Origin: Alsobacter sp046349155
Lineage (GTDB): Bacteria > Pseudomonadota > Alphaproteobacteria > Rhizobiales > Beijerinckiaceae
Assembly (NCBI GenBank): GCA_046349155.1
Contig: JAXMCW010000001.1
Location: 1,860,001-1,924,000, forward strand
DNA: 64,000 nt
Direction: 5' to 3'
Shown here: piece after piece, positions 33,043-41,307 of the stretch
Numbering within the stretch: the first letter of the stretch is position 1
Layout of the letters: each line of letters opens with the position of its first letter
Translations under genes and position numbers: made by a program
Notes under the pieces: model-generated
What the model was told of the DNA's origin: nothing
Database searches by the model: none
The model's input: only the letters and a program-made list of their open reading frames with translations

Positions 33043-35358
33043 ATGTCAGTGAAGAAGTTCGGGATCGGACAGCCGGTCCGTCGCGTCGAGGACGCCCGCC
33101 TGCTCACGGGCGGCGGCCACTATCTCGACGACTACATGCCGGACAAGTGCCTCCACGCCGTGGTGCTGCGCAGCCCCTACGCGCACGCCTCGTTCAGCTT
33201 CACGGACCTCGAGACGGCCCGCGCGATGAAGGGCGTGAAGCTCATCCTCACGCATGCCGAGGTCGCCCATCTGGGCGACGTGCCGTGCCAGGCGGCCCTG
33301 CCGAACGACGACGGCACGCAGAACCACGTGGCCCACATCCCCGTGCTGGCCAAGGGCGTCGCCAAGCATGTCGGCGACGCCGTCGCCTTCGTGGTGGCCG
33401 AGAGCGTGCAGAAGGCCCGCGATGCGGCCGAGGCCATCGGCATCGACTGGAAGGCGCTGCCCGCCGCCGTCGAGATGCGCGCCGCGCTCGGCAAGGGCGC
33501 CCCGGCCGTGTGGCCCGAGCAGAAGGACAACGTGGCCTACGACACCACGATGGGCGACAAGGCCAAGGTCGACGCGATCTTCGCCAAGGCCGACCGGACC
33601 GTGAAGCTCGAGGTGGAGAACAACCGCCTCATCACGAACTACATGGAGACGCGCGGCTGCGTCGCCGAGTACGAGGCGAAGGCGAAGAGCTGGAAGATCC
33701 ACGTCTCCAGCCAGGGCGTGCACGGCCTGCGCGACACGCTGGCCAAGAGCATCCTCAAGGTGAAGCCCGGCAAGGTGCATGTCATCACCGGCGACGTGGG
33801 CGGCGGCTTCGGCACCAAGACCTTCATGTATCGCGAGTATCCGCTGACGGCTGAGGCCGCGCGGGTGCTGAAGAAGCCCGTCAAGTGGGTGGCGGACCGC
33901 TCCGACCACTTCACCGGCGACGCGCAGGGCCGCGACAACTACGCGGTGGCCGAGGTGGCGCTGGACCGAAGCGGCCGCTTCCTCGCCATGCGCTTCGACA
34001 TCCTGGGCAATCTCGGGGCCTATTGCTCGCAGTTCGGCCCCTACATCCCCTATCTCGGGGCGACGATGATGACGGGCGTGTACAAGACGCCAGACATCTT
34101 CGTGCGGGTGCGCGGGGTCTATACGAACACCGTGCCGGTCGACGCCTATCGCGGCGCGGGCCGCCCGGAGGCGGCCTACCTGCTGGAGCGCCTCGTCGAC
34201 TACACGTCGCGCGAGACGGGCATCGAGCCGGACGTGCTGCGCAAGAAGAACTTCATCCCCGCGGCCGCCATGCCCTATTCCACGCCGATCGGCGGGCGCA
34301 CGTACGATACCGGCAACTTCGAGCAGCACCTCGGCGGCGCCATGGCCGCAGCGGACTGGGACGGCTTCAAGGACCGCCTCAAGGCCTCCCGCAAGGAGGG
34401 CAAGATCCGCGGCATCGGCATCGCCTCCTATATCGAGTGCACGGCCTGGGGCGCGGGCGAGGACGTGGTGGTGCGGCTGGAGACGGACGGCACGGCCACC
34501 GTCTATTCGGGCACGCAGTCGAACGGGCAGGGCCATGCGACGGCCTATGCGCAGTTCGCCTCCCAGCAGCTCGACCTGCCGCTCGACAAGATCCGCGTCG
34601 TGCAGGGCGACACGGACCTCGTGGCGACGGGCAACGGGACCGGCGGCTCGCGCTCCATCCCGGTGGGCGGCATTTCAGTCTATGCGGCCTCCCGCAACCT
34701 GGCGGGCAAGCTGAAACAGCTCGCCTCGGAGGTGCTGGAGGCCTCGGTGGCCGACCTCGAGATCGCCGATGGCGGCATCCGCGTGGTGGGCACGGACAAG
34801 AGGATCTCCTACGCCAAGCTCGCGGAGCTGCCGCAGGCGACGGAGGAGCTGCGGACCGGGGAGGGCGACTTCGTGCCGCCCAACGCCACCTATCCCAACG
34901 GCACGCATATCGCCGAAGTCGAGATCGACCCCGACACGGGCGTGACCAGCATCGTGCGCTACTCGATCTGCGACGATTTCGGCGTGGCGGTGAACCCGAT
35001 GCTGCTGGCGGGCCAGGTGCATGGCGGCGTGGCGCAGGGCGTGGGCCAGGCGCTCCTGGAAAAGACCGTCTACGATAGTGACGGGCAGCTCGTGACCGCG
35101 AGCTTCATGGACTATTGCATGCCGCGGGCGGACAACCTGCCGTTCTTCCACTTCGAGACGAAGAACGTGCCCTCGACGACCAATCCCCTCGGCATCAAGG
35201 GCGCGGGCGAGGCGGGCTCCATCGGCTCCTGCCCGGCCGTGATCAACGCCGTCGTCGACGCGCTCGACCGCGCCTACGGCATCCGGACCATCGACATGCC
35301 CGCGACGCCGGACCGGGTCTTCTCGGCAATCCGCGCCGCCAGCGCCAAGGCGGCGTGA
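33043..35358 (+). CDS. Molybdenum hydroxylase large subunit (form II CoxL-like / xanthine dehydrogenase family)
   Basis: A 771-residue molybdopterin cytosine-dinucleotide-binding subunit. It opens GQPVRRVEDARLLTGGGHYLDD, the CoxL/XdhB N-terminus. VDAYRGAGRPEA is the form II active-site loop (true CO dehydrogenases have AYRCSFR), and GAGEAGSIG carries the catalytic Glu. The enzyme would hydroxylate an aldehyde or heteroaromatic substrate, not CO. Normally a [2Fe-2S] small subunit and a FAD medium subunit are encoded beside it; neither is here. Instead cytochrome c' and a diheme cytochrome c follow. No signal peptide or Tat motif is visible on this subunit. Confidence 0.9.
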   Translation: MSVKKFGIGQPVRRVEDARLLTGGGHYLDDYMPDKCLHAVVLRSPYAHASFSFTDLETARAMKGVKLILTHAEVAHLGDVPCQAALPNDDGTQNHVAHIPVLAKGVAKHVGDAVAFVVAESVQKARDAAEAIGIDWKALPAAVEMRAALGKGAPAVWPEQKDNVAYDTTMGDKAKVDAIFAKADRTVKLEVENNRLITNYMETRGCVAEYEAKAKSWKIHVSSQGVHGLRDTLAKSILKVKPGKVHVITGDVGGGFGTKTFMYREYPLTAEAARVLKKPVKWVADRSDHFTGDAQGRDNYAVAEVALDRSGRFLAMRFDILGNLGAYCSQFGPYIPYLGATMMTGVYKTPDIFVRVRGVYTNTVPVDAYRGAGRPEAAYLLERLVDYTSRETGIEPDVLRKKNFIPAAAMPYSTPIGGRTYDTGNFEQHLGGAMAAADWDGFKDRLKASRKEGKIRGIGIASYIECTAWGAGEDVVVRLETDGTATVYSGTQSNGQGHATAYAQFASQQLDLPLDKIRVVQGDTDLVATGNGTGGSRSIPVGGISVYAASRNLAGKLKQLASEVLEASVADLEIADGGIRVVGTDKRISYAKLAELPQATEELRTGEGDFVPPNATYPNGTHIAEVEIDPDTGVTSIVRYSICDDFGVAVNPMLLAGQVHGGVAQGVGQALLEKTVYDSDGQLVTASFMDYCMPRADNLPFFHFETKNVPSTTNPLGIKGAGEAGSIGSCPAVINAVVDALDRAYGIRTIDMPATPDRVFSAIRAASAKAA

Positions 35359-35372
35359 CGGGGCGACAGCCT

Positions 35373-35455
35373 CCCGTCATAGCGAGCGAAGCGAGGCAAT
35401 CCAGCCCTGTCACGGGCGTGGATTGCTTCGCCGCATCGCTCCCTGCAAATGAAGG
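35373..35455. repeat. Dispersed palindromic repeat (GCGAAGCAATCC family)
   Basis: The arms AGCGAGCGAAGCGAGGCAAT and GTGGATTGCTTCGCCGCATC flank a short GC-rich loop, 15 bp after the CoxL-like stop codon. It is closely related to the element after the LysM gene. Confidence 0.75.
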
Positions 35456-35496
35456 CGCTGACGCAAACGTGAACGTGCAGTAATGCAAGGTCGGCT

Positions 35497-35524
35497 TTGC
35501 AACCGATTAGACTTCCCCATATCT
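35497..35524 (+). promoter_or_regulatory. Possible sigma-70 promoter for cytochrome c' gene
   Basis: TTGCAA and ATATCT are separated by 16 bases in a locally AT-richer stretch, 59 bp before the cytochrome start. The hexamers are approximate, so this is only a candidate. Confidence 0.35.
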
Positions 35525-35582
35525 CCCCGATAGGTCATGGCTTAGCCGACGCAACACGAGTTGCGCAGGGGAGAAAATTTCA

Positions 35583-36020
35583 ATGATCCGCAATCTGCTC
35601 GCCGCCGTGATGGTGACGGGGCTCGCGACCGCGGCCCTCGCCCAAGCCGACGCGATCAAGGACCGTCAGCAGACCATGAAGGCTGTCGGCGGGGCCACCA
35701 AGGAGACCGGCGCCATGCTGAAGGGCGAGGCGCCCTTCGACCTGGAGAAGGTCCAGAAGGCGCTCGCCACCTACCAGGCCGCCGCCAAGAAGATGCCGGG
35801 CCTGTTCCCCGAGAACTCCAAGACCGGCGGCGACACCACCGCCTCGCCGAAGATCTGGAGCGACATGGACGGCTTCAAGGCCGCCTTCGCCAAGTTCGAC
35901 GCGGACGCCGCCAAGGCTTCGGCCGAGATCAAGGACGCGGCCACGTTCAAGGCCAGCTTCCCCGGCGTGCTGAAGAATTGCGGCGGGTGCCACGAGACCT
36001 ACCGGGTGCAGAAGAACTGA
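35583..36020 (+). CDS. Cytochrome c'
   Basis: A 145-residue periplasmic cytochrome. A short signal peptide (MIRNLLAAVMVTGLATAALAQ) precedes a four-helix-bundle-like chain. The haem attachment site CGGCH (Cys133, Cys136, His137) lies at the extreme C-terminus, the classic position for cytochrome c'. The preceding GGGGAGA is the ribosome site. Cytochromes c' bind NO and may protect against nitrosative stress; some act as electron carriers. Here the gene sits between a molybdenum hydroxylase and a diheme cytochrome. Confidence 0.92.
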   Translation: MIRNLLAAVMVTGLATAALAQADAIKDRQQTMKAVGGATKETGAMLKGEAPFDLEKVQKALATYQAAAKKMPGLFPENSKTGGDTTASPKIWSDMDGFKAAFAKFDADAAKASAEIKDAATFKASFPGVLKNCGGCHETYRVQKN

Positions 36021-36114
36021 GCCGGCGGCTTGCCGCGCGCGCCCCTTCACGCCGATCTGCCGCGAGGCCCGGGCGACGTCCCGGGCCTCTGTGCGCGTGT
36101 CCGCTCCTTCGTCA

Positions 36115-36195
36115 CGGCGGGGAGCTTTGCGACGAATCCATCCGGGCGTGCCGGAGGCCGGATTTCTTCGCCTTGGGCTCGCAGTGACGGTAGCG
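36115..36195. repeat. Divergent palindromic repeat element
   Basis: The 232-bp gap between the two cytochrome genes contains TTTGCGACGAATCCATCC and, inverted, GGCCGGATTTCTTCGCC, followed by GGGCTCGCAGTGACGG. This looks like a diverged member of the same repeat family as the two copies upstream. Confidence 0.45.
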
Positions 36196-36252
36196 TGGCG
36201 CGCTTATCGGGAGGTGGCGGGCTCCTGATGCGCCGGCTGGGAGGTGCGTGAC

Positions 36253-37191
36253 GTGAGGCGGTTCCTGATCTTCCTGGTGGTGCTGGCGGTGGCCGGCGGG
36301 GCGGGCTTCTGGTTCCTCACGGAGCCGACCGTCTGGCGCGCCGTGCGCGTGCACGGCACCGACGAGCCCTCGCGCGGCGTCCGCAACCTCACCAACGGCG
36401 AGGAGCTGTTCTGGGCCGGCGGTTGCCCGGCCTGCCATCTCTCGCCCGGCCAGGACGACCGGACGAGGCTCGGCGGCGGTACGCCGCTGCCCTCGCCGTT
36501 CGGCACCTTCTATCCGCCGAACATCTCGTCCGATCCGAAGGACGGCATCGGTGCCTGGTCGCAGGCGGACTTCATCCGCGCGATGCGGGAGGGCGTGTCG
36601 CCGGACGGGCGCAACTACTACCCGGCCTTCCCCTACACGTCCTACCAGCACATGACGGCGAGCGACCTCGCCGACATGTTCGCCTTCATGCAGACGCTGC
36701 CCGCCGTGCAGGGCAGGGCCCCCGATCACGACCTGCCCTTCCCCTTCAACCTGCGTCGCGGCGTGGGGCTGTGGAAGCTCGCCTTCCTCTCGGGCGAGCC
36801 GATCCGCCCGCAGGAGGGCAAGAGTCCCGCCTGGAACCGAGGACGCTATCTCGTCGAGGGCCCGGCCCATTGCGCGGAGTGTCACTCGCGTCGCGGGTTC
36901 GCCGGCAACGTCATCGCCGGGACCCGCTTCGGCGGCGGGCCGAACCCCGAGGGCAAGGGCACCGTGCCCAACATCACGCCCGACCCGACCGGGATCGGCG
37001 GCTGGTCGGCCAATGACATCGCGGAATTGCTGAAGAGCGGCTTCACGCCCGAATACGACGCCGTCGGCGGCTCGATGGCGCCCGTCGTGAAGAATACCGC
37101 CCACCTCACGGACGCCGACCGGGCGGCGATGGCGGAATATCTGAAGTCCGTGCCGCCGGTGGCCAGCGAGAAGAAGAAGGCGGCCGAATAG
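36253..37191 (+). CDS. Membrane-anchored diheme cytochrome c
   Basis: A 312-residue protein with an uncleaved-looking N-terminal anchor (RRFLIFLVVLAVAGGAGFWF) and two CxxCH haem sites, CPACH (Cys58-His62) and CAECH (Cys207-His211). The layout resembles the cytochrome subunits of periplasmic alcohol, aldehyde and gluconate dehydrogenases, usually three-haem, here two. The GTG start chosen has GGGAGG eight bases upstream; a GTG three codons earlier is also open. It probably passes electrons from a periplasmic or membrane-facing dehydrogenase to the respiratory chain. The CoxL-like protein 0.9 kb upstream is the only candidate donor in view. Confidence 0.88.
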   Translation: MRRFLIFLVVLAVAGGAGFWFLTEPTVWRAVRVHGTDEPSRGVRNLTNGEELFWAGGCPACHLSPGQDDRTRLGGGTPLPSPFGTFYPPNISSDPKDGIGAWSQADFIRAMREGVSPDGRNYYPAFPYTSYQHMTASDLADMFAFMQTLPAVQGRAPDHDLPFPFNLRRGVGLWKLAFLSGEPIRPQEGKSPAWNRGRYLVEGPAHCAECHSRRGFAGNVIAGTRFGGGPNPEGKGTVPNITPDPTGIGGWSANDIAELLKSGFTPEYDAVGGSMAPVVKNTAHLTDADRAAMAEYLKSVPPVASEKKKAAE

Positions 37192-37225
37192 GCCGAGCGC
37201 GCAGGCGCGTTTCGCTGCTCCTGCG

Positions 37226-37843
37226 TCAGTCCATCACCGCCGCCTTGAGGATGCAGACCATGGTGGCGTGGGCGGGCTTGGTGGAGACGTTGCGGACGAT
37301 GTGCGGGCGGTCGCAGCGGTAGCGCAGCGTCTCGCCCGCCTTGGCCTTGCTGACGACGCCGGCGACCTCCACCTCGAACTCGCCGTCGATCACCGAGAGG
37401 CTTTCGATGGAACCGCGCTGGTGGGGGTCGGATTCCAGCACGCCGCCCGGCTCGGCGTGCACGTCGTACCATTGCAGCCACTCGACGGTCTTGATCCACC
37501 CGAAGATCCCGAGGCGGACCTTGCCGTCGTCTGAGAAGAGAACGGGCGTGTCGCCCTTCGTCGTCTTCTCGATGAAGGGCTCCTCCTCGCCGGCCGAGAG
37601 CACGCGCTCGATGGACACGTCGAGGGCCTGCGAGAGGCGCCAGATGGTGGCCAGCGTGGGGTTGGTTTCGTTGCGCTCGATCTGGCTGATGATCGACTTC
37701 GCAACGCCCGATTGTTCGGCGAGCTCGGAGAGCGAGAGGTTGTAGGCCTTGCGCAGGCGCTGGATCGTCTTGCCGAGCTGGCCGGACAGCGCATGCACGC
37801 CCATGTCCATGGTCTTTGATTTCTCGCGGCCCTCGATGCCCAT
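37226..37843 (-). CDS. XRE-family regulator with C-terminal cupin
   Basis: A 205-residue transcription factor. The helix-turn-helix (about 20-75) reads IQRLRKAYNLSLSELAEQSG and SIISQIERNETNPTLATIWRLSQAL. The C-terminal half is a small-molecule-binding cupin (residues about 130-205: WYDVHAEPGG to FEVEVAGVVSKAKAGETLRY). XRE-cupin regulators of this type (PuuR/SutR-like) usually repress transport or catabolic genes near them. A DMT-family transporter gene lies 159 bp upstream on the same strand. The start could also be the Met 11 codons downstream. Confidence 0.88.
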   Translation of the reverse strand: MGIEGREKSKTMDMGVHALSGQLGKTIQRLRKAYNLSLSELAEQSGVAKSIISQIERNETNPTLATIWRLSQALDVSIERVLSAGEEEPFIEKTTKGDTPVLFSDDGKVRLGIFGWIKTVEWLQWYDVHAEPGGVLESDPHQRGSIESLSVIDGEFEVEVAGVVSKAKAGETLRYRCDRPHIVRNVSTKPAHATMVCILKAAVMD

Positions 37844-37897
37844 GGCAGCTCCGATCAGCGGGGGATCGCCCGCCCGAAGGGCAAGACGCTGTTTGTT

Positions 37898-37914
37898 AGA
37901 ACGAACGATATTCT
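37898..37914. promoter_or_regulatory. Weak AGAA-N9-TTCT inverted repeat, candidate operator
   Basis: An AT-richer block upstream of the XRE-cupin gene contains AGAACGAACGATATTCT, with four-base inverted ends. It is a candidate autoregulatory site only because of its position and local base composition. Confidence 0.25.
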
Positions 37915-38002
37915 CGCCCGCCTCCGCCCGTCAGGCAAGTCGGGACCGGATCAAATCCCGCAAAGATCAGAGGAAGCGGGCGCGGGGCCTGTCCTGGCGT
38001 GC

Positions 38003-38950
38003 TCAGGGCGTTCGTTTGGGCGGTACAGGCGAAGAGCTTGATGGACCGGCCCGGCGGGCCCCCGCGGAGAGCCGCCTTTCATGCCAGATGACGAACAGGC
38101 CGGCCACGACGACGAGGCTGGCGCCGGCGAGCACGAGCGGCTCGGGCAGTTCGCCGAACACGGCGAAGCCGAGCAGGAGAGACCAGAGCAGGGTCGTGTA
38201 GTCGAAGGGCGCGATGATCGAGACGGGGGCGAAGCGATAGCTCGACGTGAGCAGGATCTGCCCGATCCCGCCCATGATGCCCGCGGAGACCAGGACCAGC
38301 GTCTCGCGGGGCGCCGGGCTCACCCAGCCGAACCACTGGCCCGCCAGGAAGCCGAACACGGCGGCGGCGGCCGAGAAGTAGAACACGATCGCGCCCGTCT
38401 TCTCGCTCTGGGCCAGGCGTCGTACCTCCACGCTCGCCACTGCCCCGAAGGCGGCCCCGAGCAGGCCGAAGGCTGCGCCGACGGAGCGATCCCCGGCCGT
38501 CGCCAGCGCGGCCGGGCCGATCTGGAAATAGGGGGCCAGCATGACGACCATGCCGAGGAAGCCGACCCCCAGCGCGATCCACCGGTAGGAGTGAACGCGC
38601 TCCCCCAGCAGCAGCGCGGCGAGCGTGGTCGCGAGGATCGGCGTGGCGTAGCCGAGCGCGGTGGCCTCGGGCAGGGGCAGGAAGCTCAGGGCCGCGAACC
38701 CCGAGAACATCGCGCAGGAGCCGGCGAGGGAACGGCGTAGGTGGCCGACGAGGTTGGGCGTGCGCACGGCGTCGATGATCTCGCCGCGCGCGGCGAGCCA
38801 GACCATCAGCGGCACGAGCGCGAAGAACGAGCGGTAGAAGACGATTTCCCCGATGGGGAAGCGCGCGCTGACGAGCTTCACCAGCGTCGACATCACCGTG
38901 AAGGCGAGGGCCGAGGTGACTTTGAGTCCGATGCCAAGGAGGATGTTCAC
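38003..38950 (-). CDS. DMT-superfamily transporter (EamA type)
   Basis: A 315-residue inner-membrane protein with ten predicted hydrophobic segments arranged as two EamA repeats (LVKLVSARFPIGEIVFYRS in the first; ILLTSSYRFAPVSIIAPFDY in the second). GEIVFYRSFFALVPL and PFDYTTLLWSLLLGF are characteristic. A GTG start giving VNILLGIGLKV precedes the first membrane helix, and the upstream open frame is noise. Exporters of this family handle amino acids, nucleosides or drugs. Its probable regulator is the downstream XRE-cupin gene. Confidence 0.88.
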   Translation of the reverse strand: MNILLGIGLKVTSALAFTVMSTLVKLVSARFPIGEIVFYRSFFALVPLMVWLAARGEIIDAVRTPNLVGHLRRSLAGSCAMFSGFAALSFLPLPEATALGYATPILATTLAALLLGERVHSYRWIALGVGFLGMVVMLAPYFQIGPAALATAGDRSVGAAFGLLGAAFGAVASVEVRRLAQSEKTGAIVFYFSAAAAVFGFLAGQWFGWVSPAPRETLVLVSAGIMGGIGQILLTSSYRFAPVSIIAPFDYTTLLWSLLLGFAVFGELPEPLVLAGASLVVVAGLFVIWHERRLSAGARRAGPSSSSPVPPKRTP

Positions 38951-39087
38951 GGCAGGTCGGGGCGCGGCGGAAGCACTCCAGCCATCCCATGATCGGCTTG
39001 CCCCGCCAAACCAGAATATCGCGCGGCGGCGTCCCGGGCCACGCATGGCTCGGAGTTTCCTGAGCGCGCCGCGCCCGAGATCACGCC

Positions 39088-39990
39088 TCAGATGAAGACG
39101 GCGAGCTTCTTGACGTCGGGCCAGGCGTCGATCTCGTCGAAGGGGCCGCGGGGCCGCGGGGCGAGCGCCGCAAGCCGGGCCGGCGCATCCGGGCCGGGGG
39201 CGTCGCGCGGTGCGACCGAGACGGGCTTGAGGTCGAGGTTGGCGGGCTCTGGCGGAATGGCCTCGGCGCGGCGGCGATCGTCGATGCGGGGCTCGATGAA
39301 GACGATGTCGTCCTTGATGCGGGGCGGGGCGGTGGCGAGCACCGTGTCCGGCCCGTCGTCGCGCGCCGTGTGCCGCCTCAGCGTGACCTCCGGGAGCGGG
39401 TCGACGAGCGTCACGTCGTCCGCCCAGCGCGCCATGATCGCCTGGATGCGGCTCTCCATCTCCCGTAGCACGGAGACGATCTGGCGGATCCGCGTGGTGG
39501 TCATCGCGTGCTGGCTGGAGGCCCGGTAGATCCCCAGCGCCTGCCTGTCGAGGTCGGCGACCGCCTGTGCGCCGTCGGCGCCCTCGCGGATCGACCAGGA
39601 GATCTCCTGCACGTGCTCGGCGGCGCTCGCCACGAGGTCGTCGGCCTTCTCCGCGGCCTTCACGACGTCGTCGTAGACGCGCTCGGGCTCGGGCGGGGTG
39701 GTGAGGCCTGTGGCGTCGGCGATGCTCTTGGCCAGGTCGAGCTTCGTCTTCAGCAGCGCCTCCGCCATGCCGGAGATTTCCCGCCTCAGCGTCACCGAGG
39801 GCTTGGCCTCGGCGCCGGGCGCGATGCTGCGCTCCAGCCGCTGGATGGCCTGGAGCAGCACGTCCGTATCGGCCTGCCGATTGCGCCTTGCATATTCGGA
39901 CAGGAACCAGCGTCCGCGCGCCGTCTCCATGACCGCGGCCTCGATCGCGTCGTAGTCCTCTCGCGAGAGGGTCGGCGGAGGATGGTGCAT
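39088..39990 (-). CDS. Helical hypothetical protein, possibly CheZ-like
   Basis: A 300-residue cytoplasmic protein. SREDYDAIEAAVMETARGRWFLSEYARRNR (here split: the key part is ETARGRWFLSEYARRNR) recurs in conserved unknown proteins of Hyphomicrobiales. The central 100 residues are long amphipathic helices, and RIRQIVSVLREMESRIQAIM at about 190-210 is reminiscent of the CheZ C-terminal helix, though the CheZ active-site motif is not evident. The last 80 residues are Pro/Ala/Arg-rich and end DVKKLAVFI. The ATG giving MHHPPPTLS is preferred to one 17 codons upstream. The function is unknown. Confidence 0.6.
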   Translation of the reverse strand: MHHPPPTLSREDYDAIEAAVMETARGRWFLSEYARRNRQADTDVLLQAIQRLERSIAPGAEAKPSVTLRREISGMAEALLKTKLDLAKSIADATGLTTPPEPERVYDDVVKAAEKADDLVASAAEHVQEISWSIREGADGAQAVADLDRQALGIYRASSQHAMTTTRIRQIVSVLREMESRIQAIMARWADDVTLVDPLPEVTLRRHTARDDGPDTVLATAPPRIKDDIVFIEPRIDDRRRAEAIPPEPANLDLKPVSVAPRDAPGPDAPARLAALAPRPRGPFDEIDAWPDVKKLAVFI

Positions 39991-40115
39991 CAGGTCCCGT
40001 CCCGGGCGCGAATCGCAGCCACAGCCTTCTGAGAGCATCATTGCCGGCTTGGCGGTTCAAGGCCGTGCATGACGGCCGGGCGACTTTCGCGTGCAAAACA
40101 GCGGACTTAACCGCC

Positions 40116-41102
40116 TCAGCCCCAGAGGGACGGCGAAGGGGGGAAGACCGTGCTGCCCTCGTAGACGAGGCCCGGCTCCCGGTCGCGCTGCAACAGGAGC
40201 GGCCCGTCGAGGTCGACGAACCGGGCGCGGGGCGCCAGCAGCATGGCGGGGGCCATGGCGAGGGAGGTGCCCACCATGCAGCCGACCATGAGGCCGAGCC
40301 CCCGCGCGGCCGCGGCCTCCGCGAGGTCCAGGGCCGCCGTGAGGCCGCCCGTCTTGTCGAGCTTGACGTTGAGCGCGTCGTAGAGGCCGGCCACCCGGCC
40401 GAGGCTCTCCACTCCGTGCGCGCTCTCGTCGGCGCAGAGCGGGATGGGACGGGGAAACCTTGCGAGGACGTCGTCCTCGCCTGCCGGCAAGGGCTGCTCG
40501 ATGAGGGCCACGCCGGCGGCGGCGCAGGCTTCCACCTGCGCGGCGTAGTCGGCCTCGCGCCAGCCCTCGTTGGCGTCGACGACCAGCACGGCGTCGGGCG
40601 CGGCCCGTCGGACCGCCGCGATCCGCGCGGCGTCGCCTTCGCCGCCGCCGAGCTTGATCTTCAGGATCGGGCGCTCCGCCGCCCTGGACGCGGCGGCAGC
40701 CATGGCGTCGGGCTCGCCGAGACTGATCGTGAAGCATGTCGTGGCCGGCGCGAGGCGGGCCAGCCCGGCCGCGACATAGGCCGGCACGCCCGTCAGCTTC
40801 GCCTCGAGGTCCCACAGGGCGCAATCCAGCGCATTGCGGGCTGAGCCCGCGGGCAGGGCCTCCAGGAGGTCCTGCCGGCCTCCGCCCGCCTCGATGAAGC
40901 TCCGCGCGACCTCGATCTGGGCGACCACGCTCTCGGGCGTCTCCCCGTAGCGGGCATAGGGGACGCACTCGCCCCAGCCGCGCGCCGCGCCCTCGCGCAG
41001 GATGACGGCGACCACCACGGCCTCGGTGCGGCTGCCCCGGGCGATGGTGAACGCGCCCGCGATGGCGAAGCGCTCCGTCCTGACCTCAAGCGTGCGTCCC
41101 AT
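40116..41102 (-). CDS. dgcA: Enolase-superfamily dipeptide epimerase / N-acetyl-glutamate racemase type
   Basis: A 328-residue member of the muconate-lactonising subgroup. The acid/base lysines are in ILKIKLGGGEGD and LNVKLDKTGG. The Mg2+ ligands are Asp in VVDANEGW, Glu in LIEQPLPAGED and Asp in CADESAHG. These match L-Ala-D/L-Glu epimerases and the related N-acetyl-D-glutamate racemase DgcA. The reaction would epimerise a D-Glu-containing murein dipeptide or N-acetyl-D-Glu in the cytoplasm. The start ATG follows ACGGAGGG. It is divergent from the Mla operon across 205 bp. The exact substrate cannot be chosen from sequence. Confidence 0.82.
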   Translation of the reverse strand: MGRTLEVRTERFAIAGAFTIARGSRTEAVVVAVILREGAARGWGECVPYARYGETPESVVAQIEVARSFIEAGGGRQDLLEALPAGSARNALDCALWDLEAKLTGVPAYVAAGLARLAPATTCFTISLGEPDAMAAAASRAAERPILKIKLGGGEGDAARIAAVRRAAPDAVLVVDANEGWREADYAAQVEACAAAGVALIEQPLPAGEDDVLARFPRPIPLCADESAHGVESLGRVAGLYDALNVKLDKTGGLTAALDLAEAAAARGLGLMVGCMVGTSLAMAPAMLLAPRARFVDLDGPLLLQRDREPGLVYEGSTVFPPSPSLWG

Positions 41103-41307
41103 GCGTCCCTCCGTCGCGGCCACGTCCCAGCCGGACAGGCGTTGTTGCCAGGGCGTCCGGCCGGAGCCGACACCCAAGCGCCACAGCCCGGTCCGAATCG
41201 CCGGGAATCGGCCCGGTGGTCTTGCTCGACTCGTCCCCGGGCCGCACGATGAACAAGAAGTTAACGGCCTTGAACAGGCCTTTTCCAGACGGGTGCCCGA
41301 GCAGCGA
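41103..41307. promoter_or_regulatory. Divergent region between epimerase and Mla operon
   Basis: This 205-bp gap must hold two promoters. A GTTAAC half-site lies near 41258. No convincing promoter hexamers or operator could be assigned. Confidence 0.3.

Noticed and set aside
33043..35358. True aerobic CO dehydrogenase (CoxL form I)
   Set aside because: The active-site loop is AYRGAGR, not AYRCSFR, and CoxS and CoxM are absent, so CO oxidation is not supported.
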